A stretch of 44,838 nucleotides of DNA, taken from the NCBI GenBank assembly GCA_016218765.1, contig JACRCZ010000065.1:1-44838 (forward strand), in the 5' to 3' direction. The notes beneath the pieces are model-generated. The model saw only the letters and a list, made by a program, of their open reading frames with translations. It was not told the origin of the DNA and searched no databases. Made by a program: the position numbers and the translations under genes. Each line of letters starts with the position of its first letter. The stretch's first letter is position 1. Origin of the DNA: Deltaproteobacteria bacterium (GTDB taxonomy: Bacteria > Myxococcota_A > Polyangia > DRWM01 > JAAZOP01). Of the stretch, positions 8,626 through 15,420 are shown one piece after another.

Positions 8626-9115
8626 GTGCGAAGACCCACCGTCGCAGGACGGGCCAGGTGAAGCCGAGCCAGACGATGGCCATGCTGGCGAGCTGGAGGA
8701 GGCGCGGGTCCCAGCCCGTGGCGGCGTGGAGCGACCACCAGACGAGGGTGGCGAGGGTCACGGCGGCGGAGGCGGCGACGGCGTAGCGGCCGAGCTGCGG
8801 CAGGGCGGCCTGGTCGCGCGTGCGGAAGGCCCAGCGGCGGTTGAGCGCGAAGTTCGCAATCGCGCCGATCGCGCCGCTGGTCCAGCGCGCGGCGGCCAGC
8901 GCGGGACCCGCGAGGAACAGCGTGGCCAGGGCGAAGAGGCCGGCGTCGAGCGCGGTGGTCGCGACGCTGACGAGGAGACTACGGCGGCGGGCCGGGGTCG
9001 GCGGTCGGCGGTCGGGGGTCGGCGGTTGGGGGTCGGCGGTTGGCGGTCGGGGGTCGGGGGTCGGGGGTCGGGGGTCGGCGGTTGGCGGAACAAGGACGCG
9101 GGGGGTCGTGCTCAC
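8507..9115 (-). CDS. GtrA-like membrane protein
   Basis: 202 residues. The middle (about 45-165) has the four hydrophobic segments and the ANFALNRRWAFR motif of the GtrA family, membrane proteins thought to help move polyprenyl-linked sugars across the inner membrane. The start is GTG 9115, whose GTGA overlaps the TGA of the upstream glycosyltransferase gene, pointing to translational coupling and a shared job in cell-surface glycosylation. Residues about 8-38 are repeated PPTPDPR/PPTADPR units encoded by a 7-bp DNA repeat and are probably a repeat expansion, not part of the fold. The frame runs about 40 residues past the usual end of the family and overlaps the end of the convergent radical SAM gene. 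Confidence 0.82.
   Translation of the reverse strand: MSTTPRVLVPPTADPRPPTPDPRPPTADPQPPTPDRRPPTPARRRSLLVSVATTALDAGLFALATLFLAGPALAAARWTSGAIGAIANFALNRRWAFRTRDQAALPQLGRYAVAASAAVTLATLVWWSLHAATGWDPRLLQLASMAIVWLGFTWPVLRRWVFAPTSSSPPPAAARSSRACATARAHARACACPGTDTAPPRR
8994..9088. repeat. 7-bp GGTCGGC/GGTCGGG tandem repeat inside a coding start
   Basis: About 13 imperfect units of GGTCGG(C/G) or GGTTGG(C/G). On the minus strand they encode the Pro-Pro-Thr-rich N-terminal segment of the GtrA-like protein. The tract keeps the frame open despite a unit length that is not a multiple of three, because three units make 21 bases. Confidence 0.9.
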
Positions 9116-10680
9116 GACGGCCTCCCTGCGGTTTCGCGCAGGAAGGCGTCCCAGGTGACGAGGCGGCGGTAGCGCAGGAGGCGGCGGAGGCGCTCGCGCA
9201 CGTGGTCGAAGGGGCGGGCGTTGCGCAGGTCCTCGGGGTGCAGGGCGACGCGCAGGAGCGGCGACGTACGAGCGAGGGCCTCGGTGCCGCGCATCACGGC
9301 GCGCTTGCCGTAGTCGAGGAGCGGGTGGGGCGCGGCGAAGGTCAGGGCGGGGGCCGCGAGCGGGGTTCGCGTGCCGCCCAGCGGCCGCAGGTGGCCCATG
9401 GTCGCGGTGGCGCGGAAGCACAGCTCATCGACGGCGCGGCGGGTGCCGTCGCTCTGGAGCCAGGCCGGGGCGACGAAGTGGTCGGCGTGGATGCCGGCGG
9501 CGTCGAGGACGGCACGGCCGGCGTGCAGGCGGTCGCGGGCTTCGGCGAAGGGCAGGTGGGCGAACTCCTCGCAGCCGCGTGCGAACCAGCGGTGGACGAG
9601 GGCGTTGCGCAGCCCGGGCGGCGGCGATTCGGCGCGGTGGGTGAGGCCGTGCTGCACGATTTCGCAGCCCTCGGCGCGACGCCGGCGCAGCCAGTCGGCG
9701 AAGGCGGGATGGTCGCGCAGGTCCCACTTCCCTCCGTGTCCGTCGTCGAACGCGGGGACGACGAGGAGCATCGCGCGATCGACGCCGAGATCGAGGAGCG
9801 CCTCCCACAGCTCGCGGACCTCGGGCTCGAACGCGGGCGTGACGTCGTGGAGCTCGACGACGAGGGAGCGGGGCAGGCGGCGGGGCGTTCCGGTCGCCGG
9901 GTCGGCGACGGGGCTCGTGGCGCGCAGGCGCACGGCCTGGCGGAAGGTCTCGCGGGCCAGGCGGGCGGCCTGGCGCGGGCCGAGCTTGCTCCGGGCTTCG
10001 CCGTAGCGGCAGCCGATGGCGGCGGCGGCGATCCGGAGGTCCTCCGACCGTTCGGCGGCGCGGCGCGCCAGCACGACGAGCGATTCGTACTCGACGCCGT
10101 ATCCGCCGGTGATGGGCAGGCGGTCGCCCAGGGCGTCGGCGAGGGGTTTCCTGTACAGGCGGACTCCCGATTGCACGTCGACGAGGTCGACGCCTGCGAC
10201 GAGGCGGAATCCGGCGTTGACGGCCCAGTTGGAGAACCGGCGCTGGGGCGGCATCTCGTCGTGGGCGCGCGCGCCGATCACGGCATCGTGGGTGTCGAGG
10301 AGCGTGGCCAAGGCCGGCAGCTCGGCCGGATCGTGTTGTCCGTCGCCGTCGAGGAGAACGACGGCGTCGAGGTCCCAGCGGCGCAGCGCGCGGAGGCCGC
10401 GGCCGACGGCGGCCTGCTTGCCGAGGTTCCTGCGGTGGCGCAGGACGCGCAGGGGAACGTCCGGCGTGCGTGCGGCGATCGCCGCCAGGACGGCCGCGGT
10501 TTCGTCCTGCGAGGCGTCATCGACGACGACGATCGCGGCCGGGTTGGTTGCGCGGCAGCGCGCGAGGAGCTCCGGCAGGTGTCGTGCCTCGTTGAACGCC
10601 GGGATGACCAGTCCCACGCGTCGATCGAAGGTCACCGGAGCCGGCTGCCGGACCCGGGTTGCCGTGCACTGGATGCCCAT
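9112..10680 (-). CDS. Fusion: family 2 glycosyltransferase + DUF2334-type polysaccharide deacetylase
   Basis: 522 residues from ATG 10680 (AGGAGG six bases upstream). Residues 20-250 are a GT-A glycosyltransferase family 2 domain of the polyprenyl-phosphate sugar transferase kind: VGLVIPAFNE, VVVDDASQDET, NLGKQAAVGRG and the metal-binding LLDGDGQHDP (111-118). Residues about 270-515 match DUF2334/polysaccharide-deacetylase proteins: VVELHDVTP (His278, Asp279), a long insert, IVQHGLTHRA (His344, His348) and a final HPEDL motif. One chain may therefore transfer and deacetylate a sugar. The stop overlaps the start of the GtrA-like gene by four bases; a transferase-flippase pair is a familiar arrangement. 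The fusion appears complete, with no frameshift between halves. Confidence 0.88.
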   Translation of the reverse strand: MGIQCTATRVRQPAPVTFDRRVGLVIPAFNEARHLPELLARCRATNPAAIVVVDDASQDETAAVLAAIAARTPDVPLRVLRHRRNLGKQAAVGRGLRALRRWDLDAVVLLDGDGQHDPAELPALATLLDTHDAVIGARAHDEMPPQRRFSNWAVNAGFRLVAGVDLVDVQSGVRLYRKPLADALGDRLPITGGYGVEYESLVVLARRAAERSEDLRIAAAAIGCRYGEARSKLGPRQAARLARETFRQAVRLRATSPVADPATGTPRRLPRSLVVELHDVTPAFEPEVRELWEALLDLGVDRAMLLVVPAFDDGHGGKWDLRDHPAFADWLRRRRAEGCEIVQHGLTHRAESPPPGLRNALVHRWFARGCEEFAHLPFAEARDRLHAGRAVLDAAGIHADHFVAPAWLQSDGTRRAVDELCFRATATMGHLRPLGGTRTPLAAPALTFAAPHPLLDYGKRAVMRGTEALARTSPLLRVALHPEDLRNARPFDHVRERLRRLLRYRRLVTWDAFLRETAGRPS

Positions 10681-10889
10681 GACGTCCTCCTTCCTGGTGC
10701 GGGAGGTCGTTCAAGCGGCATGCCAAGCGTGGCCGAACGTCCGCTTCGGAGCGTCCGGCGGCCGGTCGTGGGAATCCGCCCGTTTGCGGCGCAGCCGGCG
10801 GGCGTGCGGTGCGTAGCGGGCTGCGCGGCATCCCGGGCGCTGCGTGGCGGATGACGCGGTGCGTCGAATGCGGGCCGGGAGGTCGTCGA

Positions 10890-11765
10890 TCAGGGAACTT
10901 CGGCCGGCGCGCCGGCCGTCAGCGCTTCGTAGACGTCGCGGCGCGGGACGCCCGTCTCGAGCTGCGCGCGGCCTTCGGCGATGGCGCGGGTGACGAGCCG
11001 CTCGAGGTTCCGGAACGAGGTCGAGCCTTCGAACCGGCGTCCGTTGAGGGCGAAGGAGGGCGTGCCGGTGACGCCGAGGCGATGGCCCAGGGTGACCTCG
11101 GTCGCGACGTCGTCCTGTACGGTGCGGTCCTCGAGTGCGTTGCGGAAGCGCGGCAGGTCCAGGCCCGCCTCGGAGGCGAGCCGTTCGAGGTCCTCGGTCG
11201 TCCACTCGGCGGGGTTGGCGAAGAGCCGATCGTGCAGCTCCCAGAAGCGGCCCTGGGCGTGCGCGGCGGCGGCGGCCGCCGCCGCCTCCGGCGCCTTGCC
11301 GTGACCGGGGATGGGGTAGGCCTTGACGACGACGCGCAGGTCGTCCGGGTGTGCGGCGACGAGCCGGTCGAGCACGGGCGCCATGCGTGCGCTATGCGGG
11401 CAGGCGAAATCGATGAACTCGACCAGGACCGCGAGCGGCTCGGACGCGCCCTTCCACGGCGAGTCGCCCAGCGGCACGTGGAAGGCGGGCCCGAGGGCGG
11501 GAGGGTCGGCCGGTTCCGCTTCGCCGGCGGGCGGCGGGCTTTCGGCAGCGGTCGGTGCGGTCCGGGTCGGCTTCGCTTCCGGCGGCGCGGGAGGGGGGAC
11601 GGGCGGGAGTCGCGGGGATTCCTCCGGCCGCACCGCGGGTCCGCCGTCTTCCCGTCCGGGCGACGTGTCCCCCGATCGTCCGCACGCGGTGAGGGCGATG
11701 GCGGCGAGGGCGGCCGCGAGGGCCATGGCGACCTTTCCGGATGTCCGGCCCGCATCGCTTCGCAT
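10890..11765 (-). CDS. DsbA/thioredoxin_4-like lipoprotein with a CPHS active site
   Basis: 291 residues. The signal peptide ends in ALTAC (Cys28), a good lipobox, followed by a Pro/Glu linker to about residue 95. Residues 100-270 are a DsbA-like thioredoxin fold: VLVEFIDFACPHSARMAPVLDRLV carries the nucleophilic-cysteine position (Cys122), and GVTGTPSFALNGRRF holds the cis-proline (Pro236). The second active-site cysteine is replaced by serine (C-P-H-S), so it cannot cycle as a normal dithiol oxidase; a monothiol, isomerase-like or binding role is possible (inference). About 200 bases separate it from the glycosyltransferase; I see no clear promoter or further gene there. The ATG at 11765 is the only start that keeps the basic n-region. 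Confidence 0.85.
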   Translation of the reverse strand: MRSDAGRTSGKVAMALAAALAAIALTACGRSGDTSPGREDGGPAVRPEESPRLPPVPPPAPPEAKPTRTAPTAAESPPPAGEAEPADPPALGPAFHVPLGDSPWKGASEPLAVLVEFIDFACPHSARMAPVLDRLVAAHPDDLRVVVKAYPIPGHGKAPEAAAAAAAAHAQGRFWELHDRLFANPAEWTTEDLERLASEAGLDLPRFRNALEDRTVQDDVATEVTLGHRLGVTGTPSFALNGRRFEGSTSFRNLERLVTRAIAEGRAQLETGVPRRDVYEALTAGAPAEVP

Positions 11766-11800
11766 TTCTGCACGTCCCCGTTTCGTCGGACTTGCCCTTG

Positions 11801-11843
11801 TCTTCTCAGCGGTCGTCTCAGCGCCCTCGGCGTCTCAGTGGTC
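11801..11843. repeat. CTCAGCG-type intergenic repeat at the plsC stop codon
   Basis: A run of related steps, CTTCTCAGCGGTCGTCTCAG followed by CGCCCTCGGCGTCTCAGTGG. It directly follows, and slightly overlaps, the minus-strand stop codon of the acyltransferase (TGA at 11842-11844). A second, oppositely oriented member of the same family is at 15355-15390. Confidence 0.8.
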
Positions 11844-12645
11844 AGTCGGCCCCAGCGCTCTCCCTCTCCTCCGCGTGCTCCTTGATCCAGCCGCGGACTT
11901 CGGCGACCAGGTCGGGGAGGCGTTCGTCGGTGATGCCTGTGGTCGGCATGGGTGCGCCGACGTGCACGACGACGTCGGCGCCGGGCCGGAGCAGGGCGCT
12001 GCCCTTGCGCATGAGGTTCCACATGCCGCGGACGGCGACGGGGACGATGGGCGTGCCGAGGTCGCGTGCCACGACGAAGAGGCCGGACTTGAACGGGCCG
12101 ACCCGTCCGTCGAGCGTCCTGGTTCCTTCGGGGAACGCGAGGATCGAACGGCCGAGTGCCAGCTCGCGGCGGCACTGTTCGCGCAGCTCGGCGAGGCGTC
12201 CCGAGCCGCCCTTGCGCACGGCGATGGTGCCGCGCGAGCGCATGAAGGGGCCGTAGAGCGGGATGCGGAAGTGTTCGTCGAGCTCGATCCCCTGGCGGTA
12301 GTGGGGCGTGGCGTTGTGGCAGGCGATGAAGTCGAAGTGGTTCACGTGGTTCTGGAAGAAGAAGTACGGCCGGTGCGGGTCGACGGCGGGGTGGACCACG
12401 GAGCGCCAGCGCACGCCGAGCAGGCGGAGCTGCACCTGTGCGTAGGCGGCGTAGAGTCGCTGGAGGCGCTCGGGCCGGATGCCGAGATTGCCCGCGAGCA
12501 CGGTAAGCGTGGTCAGCGCGGGAACGCCCCATGCTAGTCCCGCCGTCCACGCCGCCGCCGAGAGTGCGAAGTCCTTCGGGCCGATGTCGCCGTGCACCCT
12601 GCGGGCCGCGGCGATGCCTTCGCGCAGGAAGTCCAGCCCGGTCAT
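11842..12645 (-). CDS. PlsC-type 1-acylglycerol-3-phosphate acyltransferase
   Basis: 267 residues. It has the acyltransferase motifs in order: NHVNHFD (H-x4-D catalytic pair), then GTIAVRKGG, FPEGTRTLDGRVGPFKSG and VPVAVRG. A hydrophobic N-terminal segment (about 30-55) suggests membrane association. The family transfers an acyl chain to lysophosphatidate or a related lysolipid at the inner membrane. ATG 12645 follows GGAGCGGCG; an open extension to 12714 reads through the upstream repeat and is unlikely. It follows the lipid-kinase gene by 84 bases that contain a GGGAAGTGCG repeat; the two probably share a transcript and a role in phosphatidate metabolism. Confidence 0.88.
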   Translation of the reverse strand: MTGLDFLREGIAAARRVHGDIGPKDFALSAAAWTAGLAWGVPALTTLTVLAGNLGIRPERLQRLYAAYAQVQLRLLGVRWRSVVHPAVDPHRPYFFFQNHVNHFDFIACHNATPHYRQGIELDEHFRIPLYGPFMRSRGTIAVRKGGSGRLAELREQCRRELALGRSILAFPEGTRTLDGRVGPFKSGLFVVARDLGTPIVPVAVRGMWNLMRKGSALLRPGADVVVHVGAPMPTTGITDERLPDLVAEVRGWIKEHAEERESAGAD

Positions 12646-12689
12646 CGCCGCTCCGGCCCTTCCTGGCCCGGAAGCCCCTCCCGCTCCGT

Positions 12690-12729
12690 CCGCACTTCCC
12701 GCACTTCCCCGCACTTCCCCGCACTCCCC
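12690..12729. repeat. GGGAAGTGCG tandem repeat after the lipid-kinase stop
   Basis: On the minus strand the units GGGGAGTGCG, GGGAAGTGCG and GGGAAGTGCG run directly from the TAG stop of the lipid kinase (12730-12732) towards the acyltransferase start. A second copy of the family sits in the same position after the dtd stop at 40748 (40704-40747). Units are 10-11 bp. Confidence 0.85.
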
Positions 12730-13629
12730 CTACGCGACGACATCGATCGCGCCGGGCGCCACCTCCAACGACCGCAGGGCGAGCGCCAGGACCTCGCCAT
12801 CGATCATCACGTCGACGGTCGCACCGCCCTCGAAGTCCACTCTTCGGGCCTTCGAGCATTCGACTTCCGGCAGCTCGACGTGGGTGCCCTTGAAGATGCG
12901 CGGGAAGGAGCGCAGGAGGCGGATGCGGCCCATGGGGCCGATGCGGATCACGTCGAGGTAGCCGTCCGCGGCGTCGGCGGCGGGGGCCATCATCATCGTG
13001 CCGCCGGTGTAGCGGCTGTTGCAGAACGAGAGCATGCTGCAGGGTCGTTGGTCCGGCTTGCCGCCGTCCAGGCGCACGGGGAACGAGGGGTATCTCATGC
13101 GCGCGACGCAGCCGATGACGGCGAGGACGTATCCGCGTGCGCCGAACGACTTGAAGCGGCGGTTGGTCATGGCTCCCGCGCGAGCGGCGAAGCCGAGCCC
13201 GGCGATGTTGAGGTAGTGGAGCGTGCCGGCGGCGTGCTCGCAGCGGACGAGGTCGACGGTTCGTCGCGCGTCGGCGAGGAGGGCGCGAGCGGCGCCCGCG
13301 GCGTCCACGATGCCGTAGTCGCGCAGGAACGAGTTTCCGGTGCCCAGGGGGAGGGTGGCGACGCGCGGCCGGGCGCCCGGGTTCGCCGAACCGGCCAGTC
13401 CGTTGACGATTTCGAAGCAGGTGCCGTCGCCTCCGACGGCGAGGAAGTCGCGTGCGCCGGCTTCGAACGCCTCGCGTGCCAGGCGGCTTGCGTGTCCCGG
13501 CGCCTCGGTGTTCCGGACGTCCAGGTCGGCGCCCGCGGTGCGCAGCGCGGCCAGCTCGGCCTCGGCCTGCCGGCGGCACTTGCCGTGTCCGGCGGCGGGG
13601 TTGACGATCGCGATCCAGCGCGTGGTCAC
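12730..13629 (-). CDS. Diacylglycerol/lipid kinase (DAGK catalytic domain, YegS/BmrU-like)
   Basis: 299 residues. The N-terminal nucleotide-binding motif is IVNPAAGHGK; the catalytic signature is LAVGGDGTCFEIVNGL (residues about 63-78), followed by LPLGTGNSFLRDYG. The C-terminal beta-sandwich half ends with FEGGATVDVMIDGE, as in YegS-like lipid kinases. These enzymes phosphorylate diacylglycerol, or in some bacteria other lipids, with ATP at the membrane surface. Neighbouring PlsC supports a phospholipid role. It begins 57 bases after the glycine dehydrogenase gene; that gap contains a different repeat, at 13681-13712. Confidence 0.9.
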   Translation of the reverse strand: MTTRWIAIVNPAAGHGKCRRQAEAELAALRTAGADLDVRNTEAPGHASRLAREAFEAGARDFLAVGGDGTCFEIVNGLAGSANPGARPRVATLPLGTGNSFLRDYGIVDAAGAARALLADARRTVDLVRCEHAAGTLHYLNIAGLGFAARAGAMTNRRFKSFGARGYVLAVIGCVARMRYPSFPVRLDGGKPDQRPCSMLSFCNSRYTGGTMMMAPAADAADGYLDVIRIGPMGRIRLLRSFPRIFKGTHVELPEVECSKARRVDFEGGATVDVMIDGEVLALALRSLEVAPGAIDVVA

Positions 13630-13680
13630 CGGCGCCCCCCGGCAAGTCGGCGATGAGGGAAGAAGGCCCTGATCTCCCCT

Positions 13681-13712
13681 TCTGTCCTATCTGTGTTCAT
13701 CTGTGGTTTCTC
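13681..13712. repeat. ACCACAGATGAACACAGAT repeat forming the gcvPB 3' end
   Basis: On the minus strand the sequence ACCACAGATGAACACAGATA carries the last codons (Thr-Thr-Asp-Glu-His-Arg) and the TAG stop (13687-13689) of the glycine dehydrogenase gene. From memory, this short sequence is frequent between genes in many environmental bacterial genomes; I cannot search to confirm it. The terminal residues of the protein are therefore probably repeat-derived. Confidence 0.75.
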
Positions 13713-15213
13713 TTCCCGCTCCGCGCCCTCCCCACCGCAGGACGGGGTGACGTGCCGCGCGGGTCTCGTCGGCGCGCCCGATGCGCGTGCGGGTCGGGGC
13801 GTGGTGCAGGTCGTCCGGGTTGGTGCGTGCCTGGGCGACGAGGGCTTCGACGGCCTCGACGAAGTCGTCGAGGGTTTCGAGGGACTCGGTCTCGGTGGGC
13901 TCGATCATGAGGGCGCCCTGGACGACGAGGGGGAAGTACACGGTGGGCGGGTGGAAGCCGCGATCGAGGAGGCCCTTGGCCACGTCCATGGTCGTGACGC
14001 CGGTTTCCTTCTTGAGGTCGCGGTCGGACAGGACGCACTCGTGCATGCACGGCCGATCCTGCGGGACGTGGAAGGTCCGGCGCAGACGTGCCAGGAGGTA
14101 GTTGGCGTTGAGGATGGCGATTTCGGCGATACGTCGCAGCTCGGCGGGTCCGTGGGCCAGGAGGTAGGTATAGGCGCGGACCATGACGCCGAAGTTGCCG
14201 AAGAAGGAGCGCATGCGTCCGATGGACTTCGGGCGGTCCTCGACGAGGCGGAAGGTCCCGTCGGTGGAGCGTTCCACCATCGGAACGGGGAGGTACGGCT
14301 CGAGGGTCGGTACGACGCCGACGGGGCCGGAGCCCGGCCCGCCGCCGCCGTGGGGTGTGGAGAAGGTCTTGTGGAGGTTGAGCTGCATGACGTCGATGCC
14401 GAGGTCGCCGGGGCGGGCGATGCCGAGGAGGGCGTTCAGGTTGGCGCCGTCGCCGTAGACGAGTCCGCCGCGGGAGTGGACGATCTCGGCGACGCGGGCG
14501 ATATGGGATTCGAAGAGGCCCAGGGTGTTGGGGTTGGTGATCATGATCGCGGCGACGTCGGCGTCCATGGCCTTGTCCACGGCGGCGGGGTCGACGAGTC
14601 CGTCGGGACCCGAGGCGATGGGGACGGTGGTGTAGCCGGCGAGCGAGCAGGAGGCGGGGTTGGTGCCGTGGGCGGTGTCGGGGACGAGGACCTTCTTGCG
14701 CGGGTTGCCGCGATCGGTGTGGCAGGCGCGGACGAGGAGCATGCCGCACAGCTCGCCCTGCGCGCCGGCGGACGGCTGGAGGGTCATGCGGGAGAAGCCG
14801 CAGATGGCGCAGAGGCGTCGCTCGAGGTCCCACATGAGCTCCAGGGCGCCCTGGGCCAGGGCGGCCGGGGTGAGCGGGTGGAGGCGGGCGAAGCCCGGCA
14901 GGCGCGCGGCCCACTCGTTGACCTTGGGGTTGTACTTCATGGTGCACGACCCGAGCGGGTACATCGCGGAGTCGACGCAGACGTTCCACTGCGAGAGGCG
15001 CACGAAGTGCCGGACGACCTCGACCTCGGAGACCTCGGGAAGTCGCGGCGGTGCGGCGCGGCGCCACGCGGCCGGGATGTCCGGACCGGCCTGGTCGTCG
15101 GAGACGGCGGGCACTTCGGGGGCGGGCATGCGGATCCCCTGGCGTCCGGGCCTGGAGCGTTCGAAGATCAAGGGCTCCCGAAAGACGAGTCCGCTGGTTC
15201 CGGCATCGGTCAT
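13687..15213 (-). CDS. gcvPB: Glycine dehydrogenase (decarboxylating) subunit 2
   Basis: 508 residues. It is the PLP-carrying P-protein beta subunit of the two-subunit glycine cleavage system. The family hallmark AMYPLGSCTMKYNPKVNEW is near residue 84, and the PLP lysine lies in MQLNLHKTFSTPHGGGGPG. P-protein decarboxylates glycine and passes the aminomethyl group to lipoyl-GcvH in the cytoplasm. The partner genes gcvPA, gcvH and gcvT are not beside it here, although they are usually adjacent. ATG 15213 is preferred over ATG 15219 because GGAGG lies seven bases before the former and directly abuts the latter. The final six residues and stop come from an intergenic repeat. Confidence 0.96.
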   Translation of the reverse strand: MTDAGTSGLVFREPLIFERSRPGRQGIRMPAPEVPAVSDDQAGPDIPAAWRRAAPPRLPEVSEVEVVRHFVRLSQWNVCVDSAMYPLGSCTMKYNPKVNEWAARLPGFARLHPLTPAALAQGALELMWDLERRLCAICGFSRMTLQPSAGAQGELCGMLLVRACHTDRGNPRKKVLVPDTAHGTNPASCSLAGYTTVPIASGPDGLVDPAAVDKAMDADVAAIMITNPNTLGLFESHIARVAEIVHSRGGLVYGDGANLNALLGIARPGDLGIDVMQLNLHKTFSTPHGGGGPGSGPVGVVPTLEPYLPVPMVERSTDGTFRLVEDRPKSIGRMRSFFGNFGVMVRAYTYLLAHGPAELRRIAEIAILNANYLLARLRRTFHVPQDRPCMHECVLSDRDLKKETGVTTMDVAKGLLDRGFHPPTVYFPLVVQGALMIEPTETESLETLDDFVEAVEALVAQARTNPDDLHHAPTRTRIGRADETRAARHPVLRWGGRGAGRETTDEHR

Positions 15214-15327
15214 GGGCATCCTCCAGGGGCGGGAATGTCGGCCGAATGGGGGAGGAGGTCAAGGGGACGGGAGGGGAGGGGAGGGAGGGGAGGGAAGGGA
15301 GGGCACGGAGACGGGATTCACCGCTGA

Positions 15328-15347
15328 CCCTTCGACAAGCTCAGGGT
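15328..15347 (+). repeat. Single CCCTTCGACAAGCTCAGGGT copy
   Basis: An isolated copy of the repeat found in arrays 1 and 2, in the same strand orientation, located between gcvPB and the ferredoxin-FAD oxidoreductase gene. Confidence 0.9.
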
Positions 15348-15354
15348 GCGGGCA

Positions 15355-15390
15355 GACGCTGAGGGCGCTGAGAGGAACGCTGAGAGGGCG
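15355..15390. repeat. CTCTCAGCG-type repeat downstream of the ferredoxin-FAD gene
   Basis: Reads GACGCTGAGGGCGCTGAGAG then GAACGCTGAGAGGGCG on the plus strand, the reverse orientation of the element at 11801-11843. It lies about 30 bases past the minus-strand stop at 15421. Confidence 0.75.
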
Positions 15391-15420
15391 GGGGAAGGCG
15401 GCGGTCGGGAGGGTGGCCGG

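Noticed and set aside
9000..9088. Direct repeats as an origin of replication or transposon end
   Set aside because: The tract is a simple 7-bp repeat inside a coding start, with no transposase or iteron arrangement around it.
10681..10889. Possible small gene or RNA in the 209-base gap before the thioredoxin-fold lipoprotein
   Set aside because: I found no start codon with a ribosome-binding site, no clear promoter and no strong hairpin with a T-run.
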